A stretch of 64,000 nt of DNA from Paenibacillus_AQ nitricinens (GTDB lineage Bacteria > Bacillota > Bacilli > Paenibacillales > Paenibacillaceae), in contig NZ_CP183948.1 in NCBI RefSeq assembly GCF_052056485.1, positions 3,100,001 to 3,164,000 of the forward strand. The letters run 5' to 3'. Position 1 is the first letter of the stretch; the number at the start of each line of letters is the position of its first letter. This document shows, one piece after another, positions 7,641 through 16,534 of the stretch. The position numbers and the translations under genes were made by a program. The notes beneath the pieces are model-generated. The model worked only from the letters and a program-made list of their open reading frames with translations. It was not told where the DNA came from and did no database searches.

Positions 7641-7660
7641 ATATATTGTAAAACGATAAA
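7641..7660. promoter_or_regulatory. Candidate XRE operator, copy 1
   Basis: ATATATTGTAAAACGATAAA, closely matching the palindrome ATATATyGT-AAA-ACrATATAT seen upstream of the second module at 8555. It lies 48 bases before the DUF2975 start in an AT-rich promoter region. Confidence 0.55.
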
Positions 7661-7707
7661 CTATATGTTAGATTCAATTTTGAAAATAACTTTGTGAGGT
7701 GTGTTTT

Positions 7708-8190
7708 ATGAAACTTGGATCAACGCTTTTTTTAAGGATCGCTGTTGTTCTTATTGGGCTTCCAGTTCTTGCCTTGTGTATAATTTTTGTGCCTGCGATT
7801 TCGAATTATGCGGCAGAATTATATCCCGATCAAACCTATATAAAATATCTCTTGTATATTGATTTGTATGCATCGGCGATACCTTTTTATTTTGCATTGT
7901 ATCAAGCGATCAAACTGTTAGGGTATATTGACAATAACAACGCTTTCTCAGAATTATCTGTAAAGGTTTTAAAAAACATCAGGAACTGTGCAATCTCAAT
8001 CAGTGGAATTTATGTAGTAGGATTGCCGCTTTTCTATCTCGTCGCGGAGAGAGATGATACCCCGGGGTTCTTTGTCATTGGGATGGTTGTGATTTTTGCT
8101 TCCATGGTGATTGCAGTGTTTGCTGCAGTGCTCCAAAAGCTTTTGAAGGAAGCTATTGATATAAAATCAGAAAATGACTTAACAGTCTGA
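7708..8190 (+). CDS. DUF2975 membrane protein, copy 1
   Basis: 160-residue protein with four predicted membrane helices (about residues 8-30, 45-68, 95-118 and 128-150). It ends in LQKLLKEAIDIKSENDLTV, typical of the DUF2975 family. Members are almost always followed by a small Cro/CI-type regulator, as here (10-base gap). I chose the ATG at 7708 because GTGAGGTG precedes it at a good distance and the second copy has the same arrangement. The biochemical role is unknown. About 65% of residues match copy 2 by eye. Confidence 0.85.
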   Translation: MKLGSTLFLRIAVVLIGLPVLALCIIFVPAISNYAAELYPDQTYIKYLLYIDLYASAIPFYFALYQAIKLLGYIDNNNAFSELSVKVLKNIRNCAISISGIYVVGLPLFYLVAERDDTPGFFVIGMVVIFASMVIAVFAAVLQKLLKEAIDIKSENDLTV

Positions 8191-8200
8191 GGAGAAAACA

Positions 8201-8416
8201 ATGGCGATTATTATTAATATTGACGTGATGCTGGCTAAAAGAAAAATGAGCGTGACCGAGCTTTCGGAGCGGGTTGGAATAACAATGGCTAACCTGTCTA
8301 TATTGAAAAATGGAAAGGCGAAAGCGGTTCGATTATCAACATTAGAGGCGATCTGCAAGGCTTTGGATTGTCAGCCTGGCGATATTTTAGAATACAAAAG
8401 TGACGAGGAGACTTAA
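8201..8416 (+). CDS. XRE (Cro/CI, YozG-like) regulator, copy 1
   Basis: 71-residue single-domain helix-turn-helix protein. TELSERVGITMANLSILKNG forms the HTH, followed by the conserved AICKALDCQPGDILEY ending. It lies in an operon with the DUF2975 gene and probably binds the palindrome upstream of it. Nearly identical to copy 2 at 9107. Ligand or signal unknown. Confidence 0.9.
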   Translation: MAIIINIDVMLAKRKMSVTELSERVGITMANLSILKNGKAKAVRLSTLEAICKALDCQPGDILEYKSDEET

Positions 8417-8440
8417 GAAATAAATGAACGGTAGAGGCAG

Positions 8441-8478
8441 GGCTCTTTTCTCAATCTTTATGAGGAGGGGGCCTTTTT
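8441..8478 (+). terminator. Intrinsic terminator after module 1
   Basis: GGCTCTTTTCTCA pairs with TGAGGAGGGGGCC over 13 positions (several G-U), with a 7-nt loop and a T run. Confidence 0.65.
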
Positions 8479-8554
8479 GATGTGCAATGATTGGAGGTGG
8501 GAAATAAAAGGGTGCGATATATTAAAGATAAAAAATAATTGTAATACAATCAAA

Positions 8555-8575
8555 ATATATTGTAAAACGATATAT
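8555..8575. promoter_or_regulatory. Candidate XRE operator, copy 2
   Basis: 21-bp inverted repeat ATATATTGT-AAA-ACGATATAT with one mismatched pair, 47 bases before the second DUF2975 start. The surrounding 30 bases are conserved with copy 1. Confidence 0.6.
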
Positions 8576-8622
8576 TATGTGATAAATTGAATCCAGATTA
8601 TAAACTTTGTGAGGTGCAGTTT

Positions 8623-9096
8623 ATGAAACGAGAAACACTCTTTTTGAAGATAGTTGTAATTCTTATTGGACTCCCGGTTCTTGCTTTGTGTATTTTTTGG
8701 TTACCTACGATTCCTAACAAGGCAGCTGGAGATTATCCCGTATATTTAGTTTATCCCCTTCTTATAGGAGTTTATGTAACGGTGATAGCCTATTTCGTAG
8801 CTTTATATCAGGCATTAAGACTTCTAAGCTACATTGACAAGAACAAAGCGTTCTCTGAACTATCTATTAAGGCTTTAAAAAATATAATTTACTGTGCAAT
8901 CATCATCAGTATCTTATATGCGGCGGGTATGCCACTTATTTACGAAATGGCACAGGAAGCTGATGCACCAGGTCTAATTGTACTCGGACTTGTCATGACT
9001 TGTGCTCCAATTGTGATTGCGGTTTTTGCTGCTGTTCTTCAAAAGCTCTTGAAAAATGCCATAGAAATAAAATCAGAAAATGACTTAACAGTCTGA
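8623..9096 (+). CDS. DUF2975 membrane protein, copy 2
   Basis: 157-residue four-helix membrane protein, paralogous to the one at 7708. It shares VILIGLPVLALCI near the N-terminus and the KSENDLTV ending. I used the ATG at 8623 after GTGAGGTG, as in copy 1; a TTG at 8587 has no ribosome site. The outer loop between helices 1 and 2 and the third-fourth helix junction differ most from copy 1. Function unknown. Confidence 0.85.
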   Translation: MKRETLFLKIVVILIGLPVLALCIFWLPTIPNKAAGDYPVYLVYPLLIGVYVTVIAYFVALYQALRLLSYIDKNKAFSELSIKALKNIIYCAIIISILYAAGMPLIYEMAQEADAPGLIVLGLVMTCAPIVIAVFAAVLQKLLKNAIEIKSENDLTV

Positions 9097-9106
9097 GGTG
9101 AAGATA

Positions 9107-9322
9107 ATGGCGATTATTGTGAATATTGACGTGATGTTAGCTAAAAGAAAAATGAGCGTTACAGAGCTTACAGAAAGGGTTGGAATAACAATGGCCAATC
9201 TTTCTATATTGAAAAATGGAAAAGCAAAAGCGATTCGTTTATCGACGTTTGATGCGATTTGTAAAGCTTTAGAATGTCAGCCTGGAGATATTTTAGAATA
9301 CCTAATGGACGAAGATGCTTAA
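9107..9322 (+). CDS. XRE (Cro/CI, YozG-like) regulator, copy 2
   Basis: 71-residue HTH protein, nearly identical to the product at 8201. Differences are a few residues such as Thr for Ser in TELTERV and the last five positions. The ATG at 9107 follows GAGGTGA, which matches the start of copy 1. The two regulators probably share operator specificity, so the two modules may cross-regulate. Confidence 0.9.
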   Translation: MAIIVNIDVMLAKRKMSVTELTERVGITMANLSILKNGKAKAIRLSTFDAICKALECQPGDILEYLMDEDA

Positions 9323-9388
9323 ATCGTAATGAGTAATTGACTCCGCAGATTGAAAAGATCAGCATTGCCAGGAAAGGAGAGAGAATCA

Positions 9389-10162
9389 TTGAAATCAATA
9401 ACGCAGCTTCTGCATTTTGGCTATCATCAGGCGATGAGTTGCATATTTCCTATTGCGATCTTTGGGACTTTAGCTCTTTCTAACTTAATAGATCTGCCTT
9501 ACATATACCGATATGATGCCATTCTTATTATATTGCTTACCGTTCAATATCTTATGTACCGTACTGGATTAGAGACGCTAGATGAAATTAAAGTCATCTG
9601 TGTATTTCACATTATAGGTTTGCTTCTGGAAATTTATAAGATAAGAATGGGGTCATGGTCGTACCCTGAACCCGGGCTAACCAAGGTGTTTGGAGTGCCA
9701 CTGTATAGCGGGTTTATGTATGCGAGCGTCGCGAGCTATATGTGTCAAATTTGGCGTAGACTGAAAATGGATATGACGGGTTGGCCGGGACTTGCTGCTG
9801 CGGGATCGCTCGGAGCAGCTATCTATCTTAACTTTTTCACGCATCACTTCATTCCTGATTTTCGCTGGTGGCTAAAGGGGCTTGTACTCATTGTTTTTTG
9901 GAAAACTTGGATCATTTATCGGGTACGAAACACTACTTATCGGATGCCCTTGACACTGGCTTTTTTCTTAGTAGGTTTCTTTATCTGGTTAGCTGAGAAT
10001 ATCGCTACATTCTTTAATGCTTGGAAATATCCTGATCAGAATCAGGTATGGCATGTGGTTAGTGTCAGTAAGATCAGTTCATGGTTCCTTCTGGTCATTA
10101 TTAGTGTCATTATAGTTGCTCAGCTTAAACATGTTAAAGCTAACCGTAAAGCGAAAGAGTAG
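9389..10162 (+). CDS. DUF817 family membrane protein
   Basis: 257-residue polytopic membrane protein with about seven or eight hydrophobic segments. It carries the conserved block GSWSYPEPG...GVPLYSGFMYASVASY and a later HHFIPDFRWW loop, both typical of DUF817. The TTG at 9389 follows AAGGAGAGAG at proper spacing and is preferred over an upstream frame extension. Function unknown. It follows the second XRE gene by 66 bases and could be read through from it. Confidence 0.75.
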   Translation: MKSITQLLHFGYHQAMSCIFPIAIFGTLALSNLIDLPYIYRYDAILIILLTVQYLMYRTGLETLDEIKVICVFHIIGLLLEIYKIRMGSWSYPEPGLTKVFGVPLYSGFMYASVASYMCQIWRRLKMDMTGWPGLAAAGSLGAAIYLNFFTHHFIPDFRWWLKGLVLIVFWKTWIIYRVRNTTYRMPLTLAFFLVGFFIWLAENIATFFNAWKYPDQNQVWHVVSVSKISSWFLLVIISVIIVAQLKHVKANRKAKE

Positions 10163-10229
10163 AGTATTGGCTTCAAAGGAAATAGTAGTACATGGAGTAA
10201 GAACAAATTAGTGTTGAGGAGGAGATGAG

Positions 10230-10634
10230 ATGGAATATACAGATTTGAAAGAATTGCAGGATGTATTTTTCTTTGGTCTAATAGAGCCAGAGGTAAATCA
10301 ACTAAGGTTATCCTTTTGTAAAAGCAAAGTTAGTGATATAGCTGAGCCACTTATGGATGGTGAGAAAAACTCTCCCATAATACAAGTTGATTTTCACTCC
10401 TATATTGCATATTCGATTAAAAATGAATTCTTTACTTCTTGGGATGATTACGAGGAATTTGACGGAAATACATTTAGGATTTATAAGAAATCAAGGTATC
10501 TTGATTTTATTTCTAATAGAATATTCGCATCAAAGGATTTTCCAAAACCATATAAGCACTATGGGATCTGTTGTATTGACCATGTCGTTGATATTATTTC
10601 AACATCGGAACCAGTTGTAAAGGAAATGAAATAG
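10230..10634 (+). CDS. Hypothetical protein, 134 aa
   Basis: I do not recognise a family. The protein is soluble, slightly acidic and aromatic-rich, with an FHSYIAYSIKNEFFTSWDDYEEF segment split across a predicted strand and helix, and two adjacent cysteines near residue 112. A GAGGAGG-like ribosome site precedes the ATG. A second frame overlapping 10387-10620 has no such site. The size and composition are compatible with small immunity-type proteins, but no toxin neighbour is present. Confidence 0.6.
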   Translation: MEYTDLKELQDVFFFGLIEPEVNQLRLSFCKSKVSDIAEPLMDGEKNSPIIQVDFHSYIAYSIKNEFFTSWDDYEEFDGNTFRIYKKSRYLDFISNRIFASKDFPKPYKHYGICCIDHVVDIISTSEPVVKEMK

Positions 10635-10748
10635 ATTTGAATATCTTTCAAATGCAGCTTAAAAAGCCGATGGTGCACATTGATATGCTTGTCTTTTTTA
10701 ACAATTAGAGTTATTATGGATTTTCAAAGTCGTTAATGGAGGTGCTGA

Positions 10749-11147
10749 ATGAAATATTCCCAAGCGACAGACTATGCGCTTCATGCAATGCTTTATCTGG
10801 TGACGGCGGCGTCCGATAAGCCTGTAGGCGTTCAATTACTTGCTGAGAAGCTGGGTGTTTCGCAAACCTATCTGTCCAAAATGATGACCAAGCTAGTCAA
10901 GGCTGGATTGATTCAATCTGCACCCGGTGCAAACGGTGGGTATCGTCTCCGACGGAAGTCCGAAGAGATCTCTTTTCTGGATATTATCCATGCGATCGAA
11001 GGGACTGCATCTTTGTTCGAATGTAGCCTGGATCACGGTAGCGAGTGCTTGATTCAACAGGTTGTGATTGACGCTGAAAGACAGATGGAGCAGTACTTGG
11101 AGAACAAGAAAATTGCAGATTTGGCGAAAACAATGAAGACGGAGTAA
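10749..11147 (+). CDS. Rrf2-family transcriptional regulator
   Basis: 132-residue winged-helix regulator. It starts MKYSQATDYALHAMLYL, the standard Rrf2 opening, followed by GVSQTYLSKMMTKLVKAGL (recognition helix), GANGGYRLRR (wing) and an AIEG segment. Two cysteines (in FECSLDHGSEC) lie where Rrf2 proteins such as IscR or NsrR hold Fe-S ligands, but the third usual Cys is not obvious. It is more likely a YwnA/CymR-like thiol- or metabolite-sensing type. The target is unknown; no divergent gene is present. Confidence 0.85.
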   Translation: MKYSQATDYALHAMLYLVTAASDKPVGVQLLAEKLGVSQTYLSKMMTKLVKAGLIQSAPGANGGYRLRRKSEEISFLDIIHAIEGTASLFECSLDHGSECLIQQVVIDAERQMEQYLENKKIADLAKTMKTE

Positions 11148-11163
11148 AGATCCGTTCTTTTTT
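11137..11163 (+). terminator. Weak intrinsic terminator after the Rrf2 gene
   Basis: ACGGA/TCCGT stem overlapping the stop codon region, followed by C and six T. Confidence 0.4.
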
Positions 11164-11221
11164 GGAAACAATTAAAGATAATATAAATCCGTAATGACTT
11201 TAATATAAAGGGGAATGAAAT

Positions 11222-11851
11222 ATGACGGAATTCTGGGAATCAAGCTTTATAGAAAAACAAACAATGTGGGGATTTGAACCTACAGACTCTGCGATCGCCA
11301 CTAAGGACTTTTTCCTTGAGAGGAATGTTAAAGACATATTGGTACCAGGGATTGGATATGGCAGAAATGCAAAGGTTTTTATTGAGAGTGGGATAAATGT
11401 AACGGGTATTGAGATTTCTCAAACAGCGATTGATTTGGCGAGAGAAAATGGACTTGATATTAGCATTTTTCATGGTTCAGTGAATGACATGCCTTATGAT
11501 AATAACCTCTATGAAGGAATATTTTGCCATGGTCTTATTCATTTGTTGAATAAAAATGAAAGAGAAAAGTTCATTAAGGATTGCTACAACCAGTTAAAGC
11601 CAGGTGGTTATATGATTTTTACAACAGTTTCGAAAAAAGCGCCTATGTTTGGAAAAGGTACTCTATTGGATAAAAATTATTACGAGACAGATTATGGCGT
11701 AAAAATATTTTTTTATGAGGCTGAATCCATTACACAAGAGTTTGAAACCTATGGACTAGTTGAGTTCTCTGAAATTGACGAGCCCCACAAGGACATGATC
11801 AATAAACCGTCGATAAACTTTTTAATGATAAAATGTAAGAAAGAACTATAG
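11222..11851 (+). CDS. Class I SAM-dependent methyltransferase (thiopurine/TehB-like)
   Basis: 209 residues, Rossmann-type methyltransferase. Motif I reads LVPGIGYGRNAKVF (residues about 41-54), followed by VTGIEISQTAIDLA (motif II, acidic Glu), a GSVNDMPYDNN turn, and a GGYMIFTT strand. The N-terminal WESSFIEKQTMWGFEP resembles the thiopurine S-methyltransferase-like subgroup. Substrate unknown. It is 56 bases before another methyltransferase, with which it may be cotranscribed. Confidence 0.8.
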   Translation: MTEFWESSFIEKQTMWGFEPTDSAIATKDFFLERNVKDILVPGIGYGRNAKVFIESGINVTGIEISQTAIDLARENGLDISIFHGSVNDMPYDNNLYEGIFCHGLIHLLNKNEREKFIKDCYNQLKPGGYMIFTTVSKKAPMFGKGTLLDKNYYETDYGVKIFFYEAESITQEFETYGLVEFSEIDEPHKDMINKPSINFLMIKCKKEL

Positions 11852-11907
11852 AAAAATTTGGACGTATCGAAGATAATATATCTCAAAAGAAAGCAGGTGT
11901 TATGTAG

Positions 11908-12714
11908 ATGAGCAATATTATTGATTATTACTCTAGCTTTGACGAGTGGGGCAGGCTGGATAGAGAACCCTTAGAGTTCATAATTAATCTCCATTATATC
12001 AAGAAATATATGCCATCAGCTGGGAAGGTGCTGGATAATGGCGCAGGACCCGGTAAATACGCAATGGAACTGGCTAAGCTCGGATATACAGTAACCCTTT
12101 CAGATATCACACCTAAATTAGTTGAAGTAGCAACGAAAAAGGCAGCTGAACTAGAATTAACTGAGCAATTTGACGGGTTTTATAACTTAAATGCTATAGA
12201 TTTAGAAGGAATACCTAATGAGAATTATGATGTTTCATTGATGCTTGGTCCTTTGTATCATTTGCAGAAGGAAGAGGAACGAATTTTAGCAGTAAAAGAG
12301 TTGCATCGCGTGACCAAGCAAGATGGCTTAGTATTTGTGGCTTTTCAAAGTCGAATGAGAATGACCATTAATTCGTTACAATCCCCGCAGCAATGGAAAC
12401 CGAACGATAATATGAACACCATCAATGAATTCTATGAGAGTGGAATCTTTAATCATAGTGACAAGGGCCGGTTTACAGGTGCTTATTATTTTAACATTGA
12501 TGAGATTCAGCCTTTCATGGAAAGGAATGGATTTGAGTCGATAGATTTAATTGGTTCATCAAGCATTGCAGCCATGTTATCTGCAGAGCAGCAACAGTAT
12601 TGGACTCACCAAGAGGGGGAAGAGAGCTTGATTAACTTTCTCATATCCAAAGCAAATGATCCTTCAATCTTGGGCATCTCATCACACTTGTTATACATCG
12701 GTAAAAGAAAATAA
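11908..12714 (+). CDS. Class I SAM-dependent methyltransferase
   Basis: 268-residue methyltransferase with motif I VLDNGAGPGKYAMELA (about residues 41-56), motif II VTLSDITPKLVEVA, and LMLGPLYHL (motif IV-like) followed by VFVAFQSR. The start and spacing are standard. The overall sequence resembles the UbiE/YcgJ-like group, but the substrate cannot be deduced. A hairpin terminator follows directly. Confidence 0.82.
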   Translation: MSNIIDYYSSFDEWGRLDREPLEFIINLHYIKKYMPSAGKVLDNGAGPGKYAMELAKLGYTVTLSDITPKLVEVATKKAAELELTEQFDGFYNLNAIDLEGIPNENYDVSLMLGPLYHLQKEEERILAVKELHRVTKQDGLVFVAFQSRMRMTINSLQSPQQWKPNDNMNTINEFYESGIFNHSDKGRFTGAYYFNIDEIQPFMERNGFESIDLIGSSSIAAMLSAEQQQYWTHQEGEESLINFLISKANDPSILGISSHLLYIGKRK

Positions 12715-12717
12715 AAA

Positions 12718-12752
12718 AGAGCGTCAGTTTCTTAACTGGCGCTCTAAATTTT
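12718..12752. terminator. Intrinsic terminator between convergent genes
   Basis: AGAGCGTCAGTT/AACTGGCGCTCT stem (one G-U), 4-nt loop. The T-rich tail is imperfect on the + side; an A-rich tract on the left serves the minus-strand gene. Confidence 0.75.
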
Positions 12753-12769
12753 ATAAATGACTGATTACC

Positions 12770-13678
12770 TTACAGATGTAGTGTGTAGCGGTTCGCTTTA
12801 CTCAACCCGCGGATCATTTCGATTTCCTCTAAAGACAGTGGGGCTGACTTAGCAGCCGTTACATTATTCTTCAACTGCTCCATACTACTCGCTCCAGGGA
12901 TAATAACCGCCACAGACGGATGACCAAGCGGATAATGAAGCGCCGTTTGTGCTAGGGGGCGTGAGTGACTCGTTTCCTGCACAAGCTGATTATGCAACTT
13001 CAGAAGCTCCTCACTACTGTAATCTAAGTACTTCTTCTCTGCCTTGCTGCGGCCATTCTCCGAAAGGATGCCACCCGCCAAAGGACCCCGGGCAATAAGA
13101 CTGATCCCATGCTCGGCCAGCAGAGGGAGAATTTCTTCCTCAGGACGTCGATCTAAAATGCTGTATTGACTCATTACACTGACTATATTTGATTTTTTTA
13201 CATATTCTCTAATCACATTAGGTCGAATAGAAGAGATCCCATAATATCGGATTAGCCCCTCTTGCTTAAGTTCTTCAAAGGCTTCAATAGTCTCATCCAT
13301 CGGATCATCAATTGTTCCGCCATGCAGCTGATACAGATCGATATAATCCGTTTGGAGGCGTCTTAGGCTGTCTTTGACTGCGGATTTAATATAGGATTTT
13401 GATGGATCCCAGCTCCAGCCTTCTTGACCTGGAATTCTGCGGTTACCCACTTTTGTGCTCAATATCACCTCACCGCGGCGGTGGCGAATCGCCTTACCAA
13501 TGATCTCTTCATTACGACCCTCATCATACAGATCGGCTGTATCTAAAAAGTTAATGCCTTGATCGAGCGCTTCATGGACGATGGAAATGGCTTTTGCCTC
13601 ATCCGTACCTAAGGACATGCATCCGAGTCCTACTTCACTTACATATAAATCAGACTGGCCCAAGCGATTTTTATTCAT
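12770..13678 (-). CDS. Aldo/keto reductase
   Basis: 302-residue NADPH-dependent oxidoreductase of the AKR superfamily. Catalytic residues fall in the usual places: Asp and Tyr in FLDTADLYDEG, Lys in LSTKVG, His in YQLHGG. The cofactor-binding C-terminal part carries a VIIPGASS segment. I placed the start at 13678 (MNKNRLGQ), which follows an AAAGGAA ribosome site; a longer frame to 13792 adds 38 residues without homology. It is divergent from msrA, so both could belong to an oxidative-stress response. Substrate unknown. Confidence 0.85.
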   Translation of the reverse strand: MNKNRLGQSDLYVSEVGLGCMSLGTDEAKAISIVHEALDQGINFLDTADLYDEGRNEEIIGKAIRHRRGEVILSTKVGNRRIPGQEGWSWDPSKSYIKSAVKDSLRRLQTDYIDLYQLHGGTIDDPMDETIEAFEELKQEGLIRYYGISSIRPNVIREYVKKSNIVSVMSQYSILDRRPEEEILPLLAEHGISLIARGPLAGGILSENGRSKAEKKYLDYSSEELLKLHNQLVQETSHSRPLAQTALHYPLGHPSVAVIIPGASSMEQLKNNVTAAKSAPLSLEEIEMIRGLSKANRYTLHL

Positions 13679-13841
13679 AGGGTGTTCCTTTCTAATTCCG
13701 TTGTTTGTTATATTATAACGCCTTAAAGCATCGAATTCGAATGTAAAAGAATGATTTCCTTTGACATTATAACCTAGAAGCATTATCGTCATAGCATATG
13801 TTATTTACTAGATGATGATGGATAGGGAGAGACTTGAACAT

Positions 13842-14354
13842 ATGGAACAAGCAATGTTTGCAGGTGGTTGCTTTTGGTGCATGGTTACACCGTTCGAGGA
13901 GTTACCAGGTATCCAAGGGATTGTATCGGGTTATGCTGGAGGATTAACCGAGAACCCAACGTACGAAGAAGTCAAAACAGGAACAACAGGACATTACGAG
14001 GTGGTACAAATTACGTTTGATCCAGCGCTTTTTTTATACGAGAAGCTGCTTGAATTATATTGGCCTCAGATTGATCCCACGGATGACGGTGGACAATTTC
14101 AGGATAGAGGAACACAATACCGGACAGCCATCTTTTACTATAATGAAGAACAACGTTTAGCAGCCCTTGCCACGAAGGAGCAGGTTGCTGTGAGTGGCAG
14201 ATTCTCAGGTCCTGTCGTGACGGAAATCCTTCCAGCGCCAACCTTTTATCGGGCGGAAGAATATCATCAGGACTATCATCACAAGAATCCCAAGCATTAT
14301 AAAGAGGATCGTGAGCAATCCGGACGGGATACCTTTATCGCTAAACACTGGTAA
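13842..14354 (+). CDS. msrA: Peptide methionine (S)-S-oxide reductase
   Basis: MsrA reduces the S epimer of methionine sulfoxide in proteins using thioredoxin. The signature GGCFWC lies near the N-terminus (catalytic Cys10). Further conserved blocks are SGYAGG, TGHYEVVQ, DPTDDGGQFQDRGTQYR and AEEYHQDY. I chose the ATG at 13842 after GGGAGAG; ATGs at 13812-13818 would add about ten residues without a ribosome site. It ends in HW, with no second conserved Cys evident at the C-terminus. No fused MsrB domain. Confidence 0.93.
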   Translation: MEQAMFAGGCFWCMVTPFEELPGIQGIVSGYAGGLTENPTYEEVKTGTTGHYEVVQITFDPALFLYEKLLELYWPQIDPTDDGGQFQDRGTQYRTAIFYYNEEQRLAALATKEQVAVSGRFSGPVVTEILPAPTFYRAEEYHQDYHHKNPKHYKEDREQSGRDTFIAKHW

Positions 14355-14378
14355 TCGTAGAAACGGAATTTCTAAAGA

Positions 14379-14428
14379 AAAAGAGCATGGAGCATCCTAA
14401 GTCTTTCGTGGCTTACAGGTGCTCTTTT
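14379..14428 (+). terminator. Intrinsic terminator of msrA
   Basis: AAAAGAGCA pairs with TGCTCTTTT across a 32-nt structured loop. Confidence 0.65.
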
Positions 14429-14533
14429 GCATCATATACAGATTTTATATATTTTAAATTCTACATACTTTCTACACATTTATAGACTAAACTACTCTAA
14501 ATCAAGCGAGAAATTCAAAATGGAGGGTTTAGG

Positions 14534-15724
14534 ATGAAAAAAATCATACCCATAGTTGCTGTTACATTGCTTTTAAGTGCAGTGTTAGCTGGCTGTCAAT
14601 CGAGCAATAACGCCCCATCTGGATCAGATAAGAAAGCTTCTATATCGTCAGTGGATCAACCGTGGATCGCAACAAAAAACACAACTCGTATAAATACTTC
14701 TGACCCTACTGAGGCAGCAGTTATTGTTTCACAAACCCTTTGGACTGCACAGACGAAGAACAACAGACCTTCAAGTGTAGTATTAACGGATGTAAGCCAT
14801 TGGCAGATTGCCGCAGTTAGTGCGGATTTGATCCATCATCCGAATAATGGCCCTATTCTTTTTACAACTAAAGAGGGTGTTCCTGAGGCAACGATAGCAG
14901 AGCTTAAGCGATTGAATCCTTTAGGCGCAGAAGGTAATAATGGTGTACAAGTAGTGCTCGTCGGACCCATGGCTTCCAATGTCGAAGAACAATTAAAGAC
15001 ACTGGATCTGAAAGTAGACCGAATTGAAGGGAACGAGCCGGCAGCTATAGCACAAGCCATTGATACTTATTATGCAAAAGCTTCCGGTGAACTTCCAAAG
15101 GCAGTCATTGTAGGTTCTATGGATAGTCCTGAGTACACACTGCCTGCAGTGAATTGGATCGCCCATATGCCAGAGCCGCTTCTCTATGTAACAAAAGATG
15201 AAATTCCAGACCCTACGGTTAATGCTTTGAAAGAGCGTGGAGGTTCGGCTACGATTTATATCTTAGGACCTGAAAAAGTTGTATCTACAGCAGTAGAAAA
15301 GCAATTACAGGAATTCGGCACAGTAACCCGTATAGCTGGAAAAGACATTTATGAGAATGCCATTGCTTTTGCTACTTTTAAGGACGCCAGCAACGGTTTC
15401 GGCTGGGGCATAACGACGCCTGGCCATAATTTGTCTTTGTTGACTACCGACTCAACGATGCTGGCGATCGCCGCTGCACCTTTTTCTCATTTAGGGAAAC
15501 ATGCACCGCTTATCTTTACTGAAAAAGACGGGTTGCCAGATTCCGTGATGGAATATATGATGACCCTTCAACCTAAATTTCAAGATTCGCCAGCAGAAGG
15601 TCCTTATAACCATGCTTGGTTAACAGGGGACATCAATACCATCAAAGAGAGTGCCCAAAGCGAAATCGATGATATGCTGGAAATCTCTCCGGCTGCAGGC
15701 GGCAATTCCCATTCCGGTCACTAA
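14534..15724 (+). CDS. Lipoprotein with cell-wall-binding (CWB2-like) repeats
   Basis: 396-residue lipoprotein: signal peptide ending in the lipobox LAGC (Cys21), then a Ser/Asn-rich linker. Next comes a domain built from repeated 'ILxT...P..TI.ELKRL....V.LVGP...V...L' units (for example near residues 110-160 and 220-265). These resemble the cell wall binding repeat 2 (CWB2) fold of Firmicute surface proteins. The C-terminus (GGNSHSGH) is short and polar. Location would be the outer face of the membrane. It is followed by a two-component system, and a functional tie is possible but unproven. Confidence 0.75.
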   Translation: MKKIIPIVAVTLLLSAVLAGCQSSNNAPSGSDKKASISSVDQPWIATKNTTRINTSDPTEAAVIVSQTLWTAQTKNNRPSSVVLTDVSHWQIAAVSADLIHHPNNGPILFTTKEGVPEATIAELKRLNPLGAEGNNGVQVVLVGPMASNVEEQLKTLDLKVDRIEGNEPAAIAQAIDTYYAKASGELPKAVIVGSMDSPEYTLPAVNWIAHMPEPLLYVTKDEIPDPTVNALKERGGSATIYILGPEKVVSTAVEKQLQEFGTVTRIAGKDIYENAIAFATFKDASNGFGWGITTPGHNLSLLTTDSTMLAIAAAPFSHLGKHAPLIFTEKDGLPDSVMEYMMTLQPKFQDSPAEGPYNHAWLTGDINTIKESAQSEIDDMLEISPAAGGNSHSGH

Positions 15725-15731
15725 GGGTATG

Positions 15732-15775
15732 ACAGGCTGGCATCATTAGCAATGATGTCGGCTTGTTCTGTTTTT
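15732..15775 (+). terminator. Intrinsic terminator of the lipoprotein gene
   Basis: Long stem with two internal mismatches (GGCTGGCATCATT / AATGATGTCGGCT), AGC loop, then a CTG and T run. Confidence 0.7.
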
Positions 15776-15808
15776 ATTTTGTATAATAAGAAGAATTAGA
15801 ACTAGGCA

Positions 15809-16534
15809 ATGAAGAGGGTGAATGACTTGAATAAGCTCCAGGTACTGATCGTTGATGATGAATGGAATATGCGAAATTTAATTCGGATTTATTTAACAAA
15901 AGAAGGAATAACGACTAGAGAAGCGTCAACGGGGCATGAGGCACTCACTTTGCTGAAACAACATAACTTTGATCTAATCCTGCTGGATGTGATGATGCCA
16001 GATATGGATGGCTGGCAAGTCTGTAAAACCGTTAGAGAGGTAAGCTCTGTCCCCGTTCTAATGCTGACAGCTCGTTCGGAAACTAAGGACAAGGTTCGTG
16101 GTCTCGGCATAGGAGCGGATGATTATCTCACCAAACCGTTCGAGTCAGAGGAATTAGTGGCAAGAATTTATTCTTTGGTACGGCGTTCAATGCTTACATC
16201 GACCCAACAACCTCAGAAAAAGGTTCTGAGCTACCCTGAGCTAGCGATTTACCCGGATGCTCGTGAGGTGTATATTCTGGATACAGCGGTTGAATTTACA
16301 CTCAAGGAATTTGATCTGCTAACGGCCTTGGCGCAAAATACGCACCGTGTCTTTACGAGAGAAGAACTAGTGGAGCGTTTATGGGGCAACGATTATGAGG
16401 GTGAGAACCGTGTCATCGACACGCATATTAAGAATATCCGCGAGAAATTACATAAGGCGGGTCTCTCTTATAATCCTGTTCAAACGGTATGGGGGTTAGG
16501 TTATAAATTTGAGATCCCAGGTAATCATCTATGA
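15809..16534 (+). CDS. OmpR-family response regulator
   Basis: 241 residues: receiver domain (acidic pair in VDDEW, phospho-acceptor Asp60 in LLLDVMMPD, Lys in LTKPF) and a C-terminal winged helix ending GLGYKFE. A TTG at 15827 lies better behind GAGGGTG than the ATG at 15809 does, so the true protein may be six residues shorter. It overlaps the sensor kinase gene by 4 bases. Target genes unknown. Confidence 0.9.
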   Translation: MKRVNDLNKLQVLIVDDEWNMRNLIRIYLTKEGITTREASTGHEALTLLKQHNFDLILLDVMMPDMDGWQVCKTVREVSSVPVLMLTARSETKDKVRGLGIGADDYLTKPFESEELVARIYSLVRRSMLTSTQQPQKKVLSYPELAIYPDAREVYILDTAVEFTLKEFDLLTALAQNTHRVFTREELVERLWGNDYEGENRVIDTHIKNIREKLHKAGLSYNPVQTVWGLGYKFEIPGNHL

